Position numbers and translations under genes: made by a program
Part shown: positions 33,791 to 46,100 of the stretch, piece after piece
Numbering within the stretch: position 1 is the stretch's first letter
Layout of the letters: each line of letters starts with the position of its first letter
Origin: Margaritifera margaritifera
Lineage: Eukaryota; Mollusca; Bivalvia; Unionida; Margaritiferidae
Reading direction: 5' to 3'
Length of the DNA: 64,000 nucleotides
NCBI GenBank assembly: GCA_029931535.1
Contig: JAQPZY010001332.1
Span: 1,385,001 to 1,449,000, forward strand
Notes under the pieces: generated by a model
The model's input: only the letters and a program-made list of their open reading frames with translations
What the model was told of the DNA's origin: nothing
The model's database searches: none

Positions 33791-36500
33791 ATATTTTACA
33801 CAAGATAATCATTTCAAGTGATAATTGCAATGTTGATAATTATCAGTGTAATTTTTAAACACTATTACAATTTAACACTAAAATTGAAGTAAGATTTTGA
33901 AACTTTACAAAACAAAAGAATATGATTTAAGATGTAGTGTTTGAAACAGTACAAAAGAGAACAATAACATTTTATCATGATTTAGTTATTACAGTTCTGT
34001 TATATGTTGTAAAATAGTATAAGTAACAATATATAAACATGTCTAATATACAATAACAACCTTCTGTGAGCTGATTACACTCTAACAATTCTAATAGGAA
34101 AGAAAGAAACCATTAAAAATATGTAACAATGATATGATACATAATGTATATATAATCTTGAAGAGTATAACAGGAATGTCTTTTAGTGTGTCCATAGAAT
34201 TACAGTATTTAGTTAGTAGCATATGAAAAATTATAGAAAAAGAAATATGACAATGAAGTACTATATTTCATTCATCAATATTTTGGATAGAATAAAGTCA
34301 AACCTGGTCTAGCAACCACCTGCATATAACGACTACCTGCTCATGAAGGCCATCAATTTCCAGCCCCCTTGACAATTCCTATATATTTTAGCTACATATT
34401 ACTGTCCAACTGCTTAATGAGACCAGTGACCACACTTTTTCGGTCCTGTGGACTCTCATTTACTGCATATAGTAACCAGTGATTACTAGGGGTGATTGTT
34501 TACTTTATAACCTATGCTTCTCTTACATCTATCCATCTAACTCTCAATCTAGCTATCTCTATATGACTACCTATTTTTTTTCTTTCTGTCTGTCTATCCA
34601 TCTATCAGTGCTTGATTATTTCTTTCAAATTCACCACTTTTGTGTGGTCCATTGAGTGGTCATTATACACAGGTTTGACCATATTCTATTTTGCATAGCT
34701 AGTCACAAAGAAAAGTTTTTACAATCAAAATGAAGAACATATGGAATGTCTATGGTAAAAAATAAAATAGTCTTACTTTTGCAAAAATAAAACAATCATT
34801 ACATGACAAAATGAAGTCGGAGAATGAAAGTACATAAAAAGTCCAATTATCTAAATTCTCGGAGGGAATTTCCAGCTGCACATAGTACATTTTGGATATG
34901 TAGATGTTACCAACTATGGGGTTAACAATTTGGAGACTGAGATTTGGTTTGGATCAGGGGATAATTTGGGGATTTGGGGTTCAGATTAGAATTCTACTGT
35001 GAGGTAATTTTTTGCAGGAAAGTCTTAATCGTTTTTGTCATTTTTTTAAAACCTTTGTGATTAAGATGACTGACAAAAGAATACAAAATACATTTCTAGC
35101 TGCAGTTATAATATATGTGAAATTTATGGTCACTCTAATTGCATAAAAATATGTATCTCTGCATTAAGATATAACAAAATAGTATATTTTATCATTTTTC
35201 AAATACAGTAAATAAAATAGAAAAAATATTCTTCTTTTTTTTAAAATATACCAATATTGAAATTAGAAAAAGCAGTACCAACAATATGTTAATAATAATA
35301 AAACATTTACAGAAACACAGTTACTAGGAAAGCAAAATTGTCACACTGATGAGCTTATGCCATTCTAATTAAATGTATATGTACAATATAAGCATGTATT
35401 GCATTTCCTATACAAAAGTATTATTTGCACTCAATTATTGTAATACAGTGGATCCTTGCAAAAATCAACCAGTTTAGATGGATTCAAATTGTTTATAATA
35501 ATGAGGCAGCTGCTACTGCATAAAAACTCATATCCCTTTGCATGTGGATTTTATGTTAGTCTAAAAGTAGTGTTTCTTATATCTGATGATTCATATTAGC
35601 AAGGTTCACTATAGTGAGGGACTACTCGAATTTGTTTTCATTTGTCGATCAATTATAAAATATATGCTTTATTTTCAATCAATTTAAATACTGGTCAATA
35701 CTTTAGCAACGATGGCACTAAAGGAGGTAATTTCTCTAGATCTTACTTGCAATTATGAATGCTAATTGAAGATATGAATTACATTATAAAATACAGAGTA
35801 ATTCACTTACTGCTCTAGTAATTTATATCAGAAATGTCTTTGGATTTATGGACTCCAGTCTCTCCTAAATAAAAATTAGATTATAAATTTATGCAAAATA
35901 TGAACAATTCTCTTAAAAATATGTCTCTTTTGAATACAGTTTTGCAAGTGTGGTCACCAAATATTGTAATGTAAGAGTGACAATGTATGTAAATGTACAT
36001 GCACATGAATATAAAACAATTTATATTAAAGTAAAGCTTGATTAAACAAAAATAAATATATGCAAAGATATATAATATAAATGTGAAAATTACCTTATCA
36101 GACAGATTGAGACAAAAAGTACAGTTTTACCTACTTAAAGCACTGCTGCTGAATATGACATAATAACACATATGCACAAATAAACTAAATTATACATTAT
36201 AAAAACAACTAATTTTGTATACTTTTATATGTATGTATCTGTCAAAAAATAAGTGCACAGCAATGTTCAGTTAGGAATAACTGGAAGCCATTTGGTGTAT
36301 GGTTTAATTTGCCACGAGTCAAATTAAATAATATTATCTATATTTCTTCTTATAATTCTGGTGGCATATGTGACTGTTACAAACTTTGACACATACTGAA
36401 TATACATTTACTATAAAGCTAATGATATGAAAGACATGTATATTGACAGCATGTATATAAACTAGAAACAAAATAAATTTTCCCACCAATTTTGAAATAT
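33791..36500. other. No gene recognised; downstream flank
   Basis: Strongly AT-rich DNA downstream of the phosphatase gene. I see no second gene on either strand. Confidence 0.5.
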
Positions 36501-36507
36501 GTCACAC

Positions 36508-36513
36508 TTTATT
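36508..36513 (-). promoter_or_regulatory. Candidate polyadenylation signal
   Basis: Reading down the minus strand from the phosphatase stop codon, this is the first canonical AATAAA (TTTATT on the plus strand), about 590 bases beyond the stop. A TTGGTGGG GT-rich run follows within about 20 bases. The 3' UTR would be roughly 0.6 kb and would include the (TG)n run at 36.96 kb. Confidence 0.4.
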
Positions 36514-37105
36514 TGTCTCATCTTTAAGTTTTAACTGTTAAAACATTTTTGGATATAACTTTTTATGCTACAATATGCATAAAATTTTTAGGCCTAAATT
36601 TTAAAACAAAATCAATAAAAATATGCTTTTGTAGCATAACAAAAATAAGTTTCTTCTATGCTTTTGTGTACCTGGTAAAATTATTATGGCACTGACTTAA
36701 AATTAGTGACATTCTTCATAGTTCAGCAAAAAATGCTTAATATTTCATGAAGAGAACACCGGTGATAACTTAAAAGCATAAATACATATTATTCAAAATC
36801 AACTTATTATTTGTTTATGTGCATGTTTTTGTGTGTGAGATCAGTTGCATAGGTGAGACAACAAGGCAGCTGAATGGTTTATATAATGTTCTCTTTTACA
36901 CAACTAATTATAGACTGATTCACCTAATTTCACAATACATATTATTCAGAATGAAGTTATGTGTGTGTGTGTGTGTGTGTGTGAATAGGTGAGACTATAA
37001 GGTAATTGTCAATGGTTTTGATGTTTTCTTGTTGTATGCCATTTCCTGTAGACTGGTTGACCTAGCTTTAAGTGATTTACTGATTCTTTCTCATTCTATG
37101 GACTT

Positions 37106-37197
37106 TCAAAGCTCTGTCTTCTGGGTGGAGTTCAAATTAAAATTCTCGTACAACTGATTTGTCTCAGTGTTCTGGTACAAATTTTCCTCCTCATTAC
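37106..37197 (-). CDS. RPTP exon 8, C-terminal tail and stop
   Basis: The acceptor is a strong TATTTCTTTTCGTAG. The first two bases complete a Ser codon, then [19 protein letters not shown] and [10 protein letters not shown] follow, ending in TGA at 37106-37108. Y-Q-N and Y-E-N both fit the pY-x-N consensus for GRB2-type SH2 domains, and T-E-L at the end fits a class I PDZ ligand. Confidence 0.9.
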
Positions 37198-40100
37198 CTA
37201 CGAAAAGAAATACAACCTCATTAAAGCTGATTCATGCACACCGAGATAAATGCATATAATATACATCTGTATGTTTTACAAATGAAGGTGATTAATGAAT
37301 GCATACTGATGTGTCATAAAAACTCATTAACTATTAAAATTCTTTTTAGATCAAAAGGTTATTATTTACAATGCATCTTTATTAACAGCACTATTAGGTA
37401 TCTATTGAAAATTTCACACAATGGGTAAAGAAAAAGCTATGTTACAACAATGAATTTATATATGTTACACAGCCAGAACTATTTAGGCATCTCAGTCCTG
37501 TATCTTATGCTAAAATAAAGACATGTCCTGAAGTCAAGAAGCTTAGCACACACAAAAAAATGGACAAGAAAAACTAAAAACTTTATAACCATGCTTCAAG
37601 TCTCGCAATATCATTGAAACTGGTCAAGTACATAGAAATACAAACAAACAGTTATTCCCAAAATGCTTGTGATTATATTCCCATCACATGCAAAGTTATT
37701 GAAGATGTTGTTATCTTTTAAATTTGAGCAAGGGTTAAACTTTTGTGCTGAGTTTCATGACTATGGAGCTAAGTACTGTATGGAGGTTATTACATGATGA
37801 TCCACATGTAGCTTGCAATATTATTGGTTGGTACCGTAGTTTAGCAGGTTCACTGATAATTGGTGACTGACAGTTGTCAATATGTCAGTTTGTAGCACAG
37901 TATTTTAATATTCATTGGCTTGTACAAAAATTATCCTCCAACAGCTGGAGTAAATAGCATTGAAAACATAATGGGTTAAAATCTGTAAACTAAACCATGG
38001 GGTGCAAGATTTTAAACCTGTTTGAGTGAGATCTTGATATTCAACTAACTTTCTATTAAACATGCAGTTTTCTGGGGTGATTGAGAATGGGTATTGGAGT
38101 AAATTGTTGAAATTGGGAATCCTGGACCAACATGGACTCCTCCCCATGATCAAATCCCCATTAAGTTGCACTATAAATAGCTCATTACTGCCCACCCACC
38201 CCACAAAAAGGAAAATTGATTACATGATTATTCCCATCTATACTTTCTTTGAAAGATTTTAAAAACCAACTTGTACACCATCCTGAAAACAAAACCATTG
38301 CTAAATTTGGTTTAAATCTGTCCAACTTGTTTTGGAGAAAATGTCAAATATAGCAAATGTTGATAGATACCAGACAATGCATTGCAGCTAAGTGAGCTAT
38401 TAAAAAAACAGAAAGATCATAAATTGACATTTTTTTAAAAGAATGAAGAAATAACTTACTAAAAGCTTGGTTCTCATATGTTTTGAAGCGATCCAGGTAT
38501 TCCTTAATGCAATCATGAATGAAGATGTACTGTTGCTGTAAAAAGATAAATATATTGAGACAGATAAAAAAAATTCCCATAACAATTTTTTCACCAAAAA
38601 TTACTTAGCCAATCACATTACACATCACCATTAGTTTTTGAGATATTCCTTTCCTTGGTTTAAGGTAAAATCTCCATCTGAAACTAGTGAATTTTACATA
38701 TCTCTGTAATGGCCTCAGAAAAAGCGCCAAAGTTATTTTATTTTTTATTTTAAAAGACGTTTCATATATTTTGTAAAGACATACCTTTGTCTTTAAAAAT
38801 ACACCATATTTTTCATATTTATTGCATATGATGATGTCATTAGCAGCCTCGCACGAGGTGTTGAATGTGGAAAATAGAGAAAATTCATCTGACTAGAAAC
38901 TATGCCCCCAGTCATGAAAAAACATGAAACTTTCAAAACCTTTTCCTTAATAAATAAGTTGAAATCTCTGAAAATTGTATGTTATCTAATGCATGCGGGC
39001 TAAAATAATTTTAAAGAAAATGGTTGGATTCTATTGCATGTACTGATCAGTGAGCATTGATGCAATGTTGAATCTGATGAATAAAGCAGTATTTAAAATT
39101 GTCTACTGCAGGTAATTTACAGCTTCTAGAGACAACAAAATTTATTTCCAACATGCTAGAAATGTATATAAAACTGAATCTGCATCATTATAACTTATTT
39201 TGGCATCAGATCAGCTGTATATTCTCAAAACATAATACAATACACAGCAACAGTTTACAAGGGAGGTAATTTTGATTTCACAATTATTATTGTTTTTAAA
39301 AATCGTTTTAAAAAACGAGCAAAATTAAATGGTTTTACCTCATCAGATACATATTCTTATAAATTAAGTAAAATGTCCACAGTTGAAATAATTAACGAGG
39401 TGTTGATTTGCCGATGATTTGTTATATAACAAATACAGACAATCCAGCTTGGTTAATCAAAATTTTTTATCAGCCTTGCATTATGGACAAATATTTCTCT
39501 ACAAGAGCATTACTCACAGCAGTATGTAATTACTGAAGTAAATGTTGTTATTTCACATGGAAAAAAACCCTCCTGGTCATAGAAAGTGATTGACTTGGAT
39601 GATAAGATTATGAAATAATAATGAACAAATCTAAACACTTAATGTAATAATAATACAACACATAACTTAAACCTAACAGTATAACAACCTATTATATGAA
39701 ACTAACAAAGAGAGAGAGAGAGAGAGAAGAAAACAACATGGTAACAGGTAAGACAGCATACATGCACTCACCAATATAAATAAAATTTCCTAAAATATAA
39801 CTCTTGAGAAATCTGATATTTACTAGTCTGGAATATGACACATAAATTAAATACATGAATACCATAAAGAAATAAATGAAAATTTAACAGAACTAAAAAG
39901 GACTTCATGAGCGGAGATCACCATGGATTTGCAACTGATCCATGGTAGAAAGGAAAGGAAACCAGCCCAACAGGAAATACCTGAAGGGAGGGGAGTATGG
40001 ACCCAGAAAACCCTGAGCTTTAGAAAACTTGGATTTTAGAAAACAAAAGAACTAGAAGAACCGCATTCAAAATTTATTTACAATTAAAGCTCTAGCTCCT

Positions 40101-43100
40101 TTGGTATTTAGAATGTTATTGTGGGGACATTTCTAAAGCTCTAACCAGCAATATATGCTGGGACGGACTTGGAGGTGACCACAAATAACACTGGTCATAG
40201 AAAGTGATTGACTTGAATGTACATGTAGACAATACTATATAGAGGGACTGCAGCAGCTGCCATACAGAATTGTTTAGGACTACTGCATATGTCATTTATT
40301 CAAGATTCTATGCAGTACAATTTGAACTGGCAGAGTAAATAGTCAACATGCAGCATACGACACATTCAGTCTCTGTAAGTAACAAAAATACTCTGTAGGA
40401 AGTAACGATAGTGCGGTAACTATTTCCGTGCCTGATTCCTGTTAAGAATGCATTTTTTTCCCCTTTCCACTAAGTAAAAATGGTAATTTGTAATAATTTA
40501 TTTTCCAGACTGATATAAAACAATCTTAATAGTCACCTACTTATTTATTAATAAAATTATAATAAATTGCATATAGTATCATTCATATGTAGTGTCATTC
40601 TATGTTTTATTCTTCACCATTCAATTTGAAGATGTAATTACAGAAAGTATGAGTAAGGAGATTATGTGACTTAGTGCAGGACTGCTGACTCTAAAAGCAG
40701 GTACTTGAATTTGAAAGATCAATATTTGTTTATTTCAAGACTTAATTGCTTCATAGAAAAACTATTACAGAAAAGTACATGTACATATTCTAGCAAAATA
40801 GTATATAGACTGCAAATATAGCTTCAAAATGTATTTTTATGGCACTCATTAAAAACAGCCCAGTTAACTGAATATTTAAATTAATAAGTAACATCTGGGA
40901 CTCAAATATCAAGTGAAGAAAAAAAAATCACTCATTACAGGAATCTCTCCATTTCCTGCCCTTTAGCACTACTGGTAAATACAGCATGTTCACAATCAGA
41001 CGACAAGTCATGAACAGTATAATGTCATATTTGATTCTTAGGTTGAGATTTGTTGATTGTCTAAAGATTCCTTCATCTTTTAAACATGGAAATGCGATCA
41101 CTTTATTACATAAGTTTACTTCATGACATATTCTATATCAGGTGTCAGCAACCTATGGCATGCGTGCCAAAGGGGGCATGCCAGACTCTTTGGAAAGTGC
41201 CAAGTCTTTGGAATATGACTTGCCTCATGGCATGCAGCACTCTACAATTAAGTGGACCTGGCACAGCAGTTCTAAAAGGTTGCTGATGCCAGATCTATAT
41301 AACATTTCAACTGTGCACTAAATAGTATCTTTCTTTTATGTAAACTTGCTACCATCATATCATCCACATCCTGTATTTCTTGCAACCTGCCTTCATTTTT
41401 CCTTCATATCATATGAACCAAGAAATTACCTATGTATTGTCTACTCAAAATGAATGATGCCAAAAGAAAGAAGAGATCTCAGTGGTCGAAGAAATAAGGA
41501 GATTCAAAAGTATATGCTCAAAGCTTTTCTGATAAACAGAAAAGCAACTGATATGACTTGTGTTAAGTGTAGAAGCATTATAAAGAGGAGTGTCTGTCCG
41601 AGAAACAACTCAGTCCAATAATGATAATGCAGATCCTACTTACATTCCACCAGAAAAGAAATAAAAACCTAATGTTCATTCTCCAAATAACATAATCTTT
41701 CCCCTGTCTTCTGTTATGGGCTCATCTCATTAATCCAGCTGCATATGCAAGCGTAGAGAGCCAAATTTATTGTAGTTCCTGCTTTAGTCAGGTATCACAC
41801 GCTTATTGATAGGAATATAATCATTACAACTGGTGCATGATTCTGTCCTGCCATATTGAGGATGACAGATTTAAAGATGCAGCTTTTAAATAAACTTCAG
41901 ACTTGAAATCAGAAATCAGTTTGAATAGGACAGACATTGTCAAGCTTGTACAAATAAATAGAAACATTGCTTTTGAAAACAAAAGTAAACGGATTGATTC
42001 TGATTTATCCTCTGTGACTGATGCTCATTATTACAATCTACTCTGGATTGATAAGACCTCATTCGATGACATCTGTATAGTCATGTCGAAAGTCTATGAG
42101 ATTGGTACTACCAATGTCGATTTGAAGCCTGTGTTGTTGGTATCTGTGCACACATAGCAGCAATCATCTGGTACTTTGGATATGAACATCATTAAAATGC
42201 ACCTTTTCATTTGCAGCCTGAATGGAGTTTTTACTTGAATGATGTTTAAAACCTTCCAGAATCTCAGTTGATTCACTGATGATGATACTGATGATGATAA
42301 TAATGGTGGTGATGATGATGATACAGCTGACATTGAAGAGTAATAACTCAATTAAATAAATTACAAGTTGCTTGTGAAGTAATTAGTCCTGGCACAAAAA
42401 AGCAGCCAACAGTACTGAAGTTGTTCTTGAAATTGATATTTTCTAATGAAGTTTCATCGCAGATTTCCTGCAGCTTTAATAATTCATATCATTTCAAAAG
42501 CATGAAGTACATAGTGTGTTTGGCTGTGTAAATTTGAATCAAAATTCATTGTGAAAAGGTCATTACAAGAACATGTATTTGCCTGCTTAATATTTTTATC
42601 AGAACTTACAATAACCAGATGTACATTCCAGTCAAGTTATATACTGTCTGCGTACAAGTTATATACTGTCTGTGTACAAGTTATATACTGTGTGTGTAAT
42701 AGTTACATAAGTGTACATAATTAGCCCTTTTAAACATGCAGTGATTATGTACAACATTTACATTTTTGTGATGATAATTGTATGGTGAAATACCATACAT
42801 TTCCTGTGTTATTAGTTCATTTATATTGGAACTGTTATCGACAAGGAGCTTGATCTAAATATTCTTCTTACCAAGTAGTAATTACCCATGAAAATGTGAC
42901 AGCATTTGTTTTTGTTTTCAGGGATATTGGTGAATGATTTTTAATAATCTGCTAAAGCTACATTCCCCCAACCAGAAACATATTTGAAACTAACAATTTG
43001 ATGAGTGTGTTCTTAGTAAACCATTTACTTTGCAAAATGACTTCCTTTCACTTACATTCACCCAGATCATCCAATGCAGCTTGTTTAATTTTCAGGGAAG

Positions 43101-46100
43101 TCCCAGCATTGCAGAAAAAAAGAGTTATTGATTACACTTAATGATGTGGATGAAAATGAGATTAGCTTTCTGAAGAGCGTAGTCATGCACCATGTTTATT
43201 TAACTGTTTTTGCTTGTAATTATAAATTCTTTTTCAAATACATACTCTACACTTTCTTGAGCCAGGGAATTGTGGAATTGGATGTGTATAAAGTAGCATG
43301 TGCTAGGCCAACATTGTGATAAGCTTGCAGGATGAACAAAATACTGGAAATCACCCCAGCTTATTTACAGCTACATTGTGTGTCCCCCTCTGCCCCCCTC
43401 CTTTCCTTTGTAATATTTTTATATTTATTCATTTATTGTTATTATTATGGTGTACATTTTTACAAATTATTTTTCATATTTCTTCATTTGGATTGAGTGC
43501 AATAAAACCATGTTTGTCATGCATTGATAGTCCTAGTGCTATCTATGTTTCTCTCTCTTTTGTAAAAGTATGTTAGATATTTTTTGATGTTCAATCAATC
43601 AGTAAATTGTTGTAAGTACTGGGTCTATAGACAAAGGGAATTAACTCTTACAGGTTAACTCCCCTTGTTCCTGGTAGGTGTCCAGTTGTATCCAGGATGT
43701 AACCAGTTTATGCTTGAGCAAAACCTATAACAGGATACTCGCAATTGCGGGTAAGGGTGGGAGAGATTGATAGTAATGTGATCAGGTTCAATATTTTCAG
43801 AGAAACAATTTACAAAAATATGCCCTTTCTCCATCAAATACATTTCCCAATAACACTAACATTAAGAGAATAGGTAAGAGAAGGAAGAAATGCTTAAGCA
43901 TCCAACCTCCACCTATGTCACCCTGTAGGAGCCTGATGACTGCTCTACTGAAAGGATGAAACTTCTCCTAACTTTAGGTTAGCACAACCAAAGATTATGT
44001 TATACACATGCAAGGGCAATCCCTGTGGGACACTGCACCTGGCTATTGCCTTACATTCAGAATTTTCCCATGTGAATCCAGTGAAAATTGCAAGGTCATA
44101 CCCAGGGATGAGGTTGTTCTGTCAAGAATGGGGCATGATAACTGTCTGGGCTGCTACCAGTGGCCCAACAAGATTCAGCTCTCTCCTTTGTGAGGCCATA
44201 TCAGGCAAATAGAAGCTGGAGAAAGTAGAGTGGGTGTGCCAACCAACTGACTCCACTATGTCTCAAATTGTGACATTACATTCGAAGGCCAGGCTTGTGG
44301 AAATTACTCATAGTTTTTAAGCCAAAATCTTCACGAGTCATACCTGATTCTGTGAAAGTTCAGAGTATGCCTATCTAACTACTCCCTTGTGCCACGTGAC
44401 AAGCACTTGTGGGGTTATGTATTGCTATCCTGCCTTAATTGGTAGAAAGAGGCTTTGTTGGCTGCTGTGGACATTCTCTGTGTGTCTTAGATAGCATTTG
44501 AGGGTGCGTACTGGGTCCTGCAGCTTTGCCTCTCTCGACTGGATCAATTGAGGAGAGAGAGCAAGTAGTTACTTGTTGGCTGCCTATTGACAGTAACCTA
44601 TTTTTTTAAATGAATGGTGTCTGAATGTGTTTAAGATCATGGAACGATATCCCTTGATTGCGATAGAGGCAAGCTTCTTGTCCTCAAAGAGGAAAAGAAA
44701 AAAGTTAGCCAGGTGGGGATGGAAGCTGAAAGTGGTGTGATGTTGTTAACATGGCACCAGTCCTTGACACCTCACCACTTACCTTGTATGCCTTCAAAAA
44801 GGAGGGCTGTCTAGCTGTTGTGATCCTCTCCACAATCAAAGCACTGAACTCGTTTTCCTGCAGGGCATCCCTGACAAAAACCAGGCATGAAGAAGGAGTT
44901 TCTCCAGACACGGATGGAATAAAGGTGACCTCAGCTGCTTGAGCAGCATGGGGGTTGCTTCAATTTTCCTGGGTATGTCTGTCGCCAAATCGAGCAGATC
45001 ATGGATCCAGGATCTGTTCCCAATTGGGGAACCACTTCGCAGTTCCTGCCCCTCATTTTCTGGATTAGTTTTGGTATTAGAACTGCTGGAGGGAAGGTAT
45101 ATGCCCATATTCCATCACAGCTGATTGAAAGAGCATTGAATACCCATGCCCCTTGGTCAGGGAATGGAGCCACGAAGGTGGACAGTTTGTTGTTCCACCT
45201 TGTTGTGAATCGGTCTAGCATCAGTCAGCCCAAGAGAGCGCAGACTGGATGGAGAGACCACTCCATATGGAGCAGTTGGCCTCTCCTTGACGAGTTGGCC
45301 AGGACAGTGAGCCTGCCCGGGATGTGTTCGACTTGTATGTTGGACTTGTATGAAGGTATTACCATACTATAATGCATAGGTTCAGTTATTCCACCCCACC
45401 CCCCTTGTCTGAAGAGGTACTTCACCACGAATGAAGGAGTCAGACATTATCAGAACCATTTTCCAGGAGATAGATGTGAAGAACCTTCTCTTGCAGTGTC
45501 TGCTTGCTGCTACCATTCACAAAGTCCGGTAGCAAGTGTGCCCTCCAACCCAATGAAGGGTATTCCTGCTGTTAGCCACACCCGGTCTTGCCACTGAAGC
45601 AGGAAGTGTTTGATTTTGGTTGAGATCGGAATTTGGTGATCTAATTGACCCAAGATTGGGCTCCTCTGTGCTAGAAGGGTCATCTGCAGAGGATGCATGA
45701 AAAGGCTGCTGAGGCATAACAGGTCCACCACTGCATTGAGCAGGTCGAGGAGTTGAAGAAACTCCCTCACTGAAAAGAACGTCCTAGCGGATGCCTTTTC
45801 TGACGCATGATTGATACTGTCAATGTGTTTGGGAGAAAGATGAACCTGGCTGATATGAATTAGAAACTCCATACTTCTCCACACTGACTATCCAACCTAA
45901 ACTGCGAAAGAGGTAGAGAAGGTTGTTCATTTTGTGAATCAAAACTTAACTGATCAAATGTTTTTGCAGTATATTGTCCAGGTATACCAGTATCACTGTG
46001 GAGGAGGACGTCCTGAAGCAGGATATGGCACAGCCCTAAACATCTTGTGGAAGGCCTAAGGGTTTAGACTGAAGCCAAATGGAAAGGTGTGGAATTGGTA

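Noticed and set aside
37106..37120. C-terminal KTEL as an ER-retrieval signal
   Set aside because: The tail of a receptor PTP faces the cytosol, so a KDEL-type lumenal signal would not work there. A PDZ ligand is more plausible.
37905..38204. A 99-codon minus-strand frame between the last two phosphatase exons
   Set aside because: Splice phases join exon 7 directly to the tail exon. The frame has no recognisable motif and no splice sites.
44001..45372. Plus-strand open frames of up to 123 codons in the 44-45.4 kb region
   Set aside because: They are shadows of the DIRS recombinase and RNase H coded on the minus strand.
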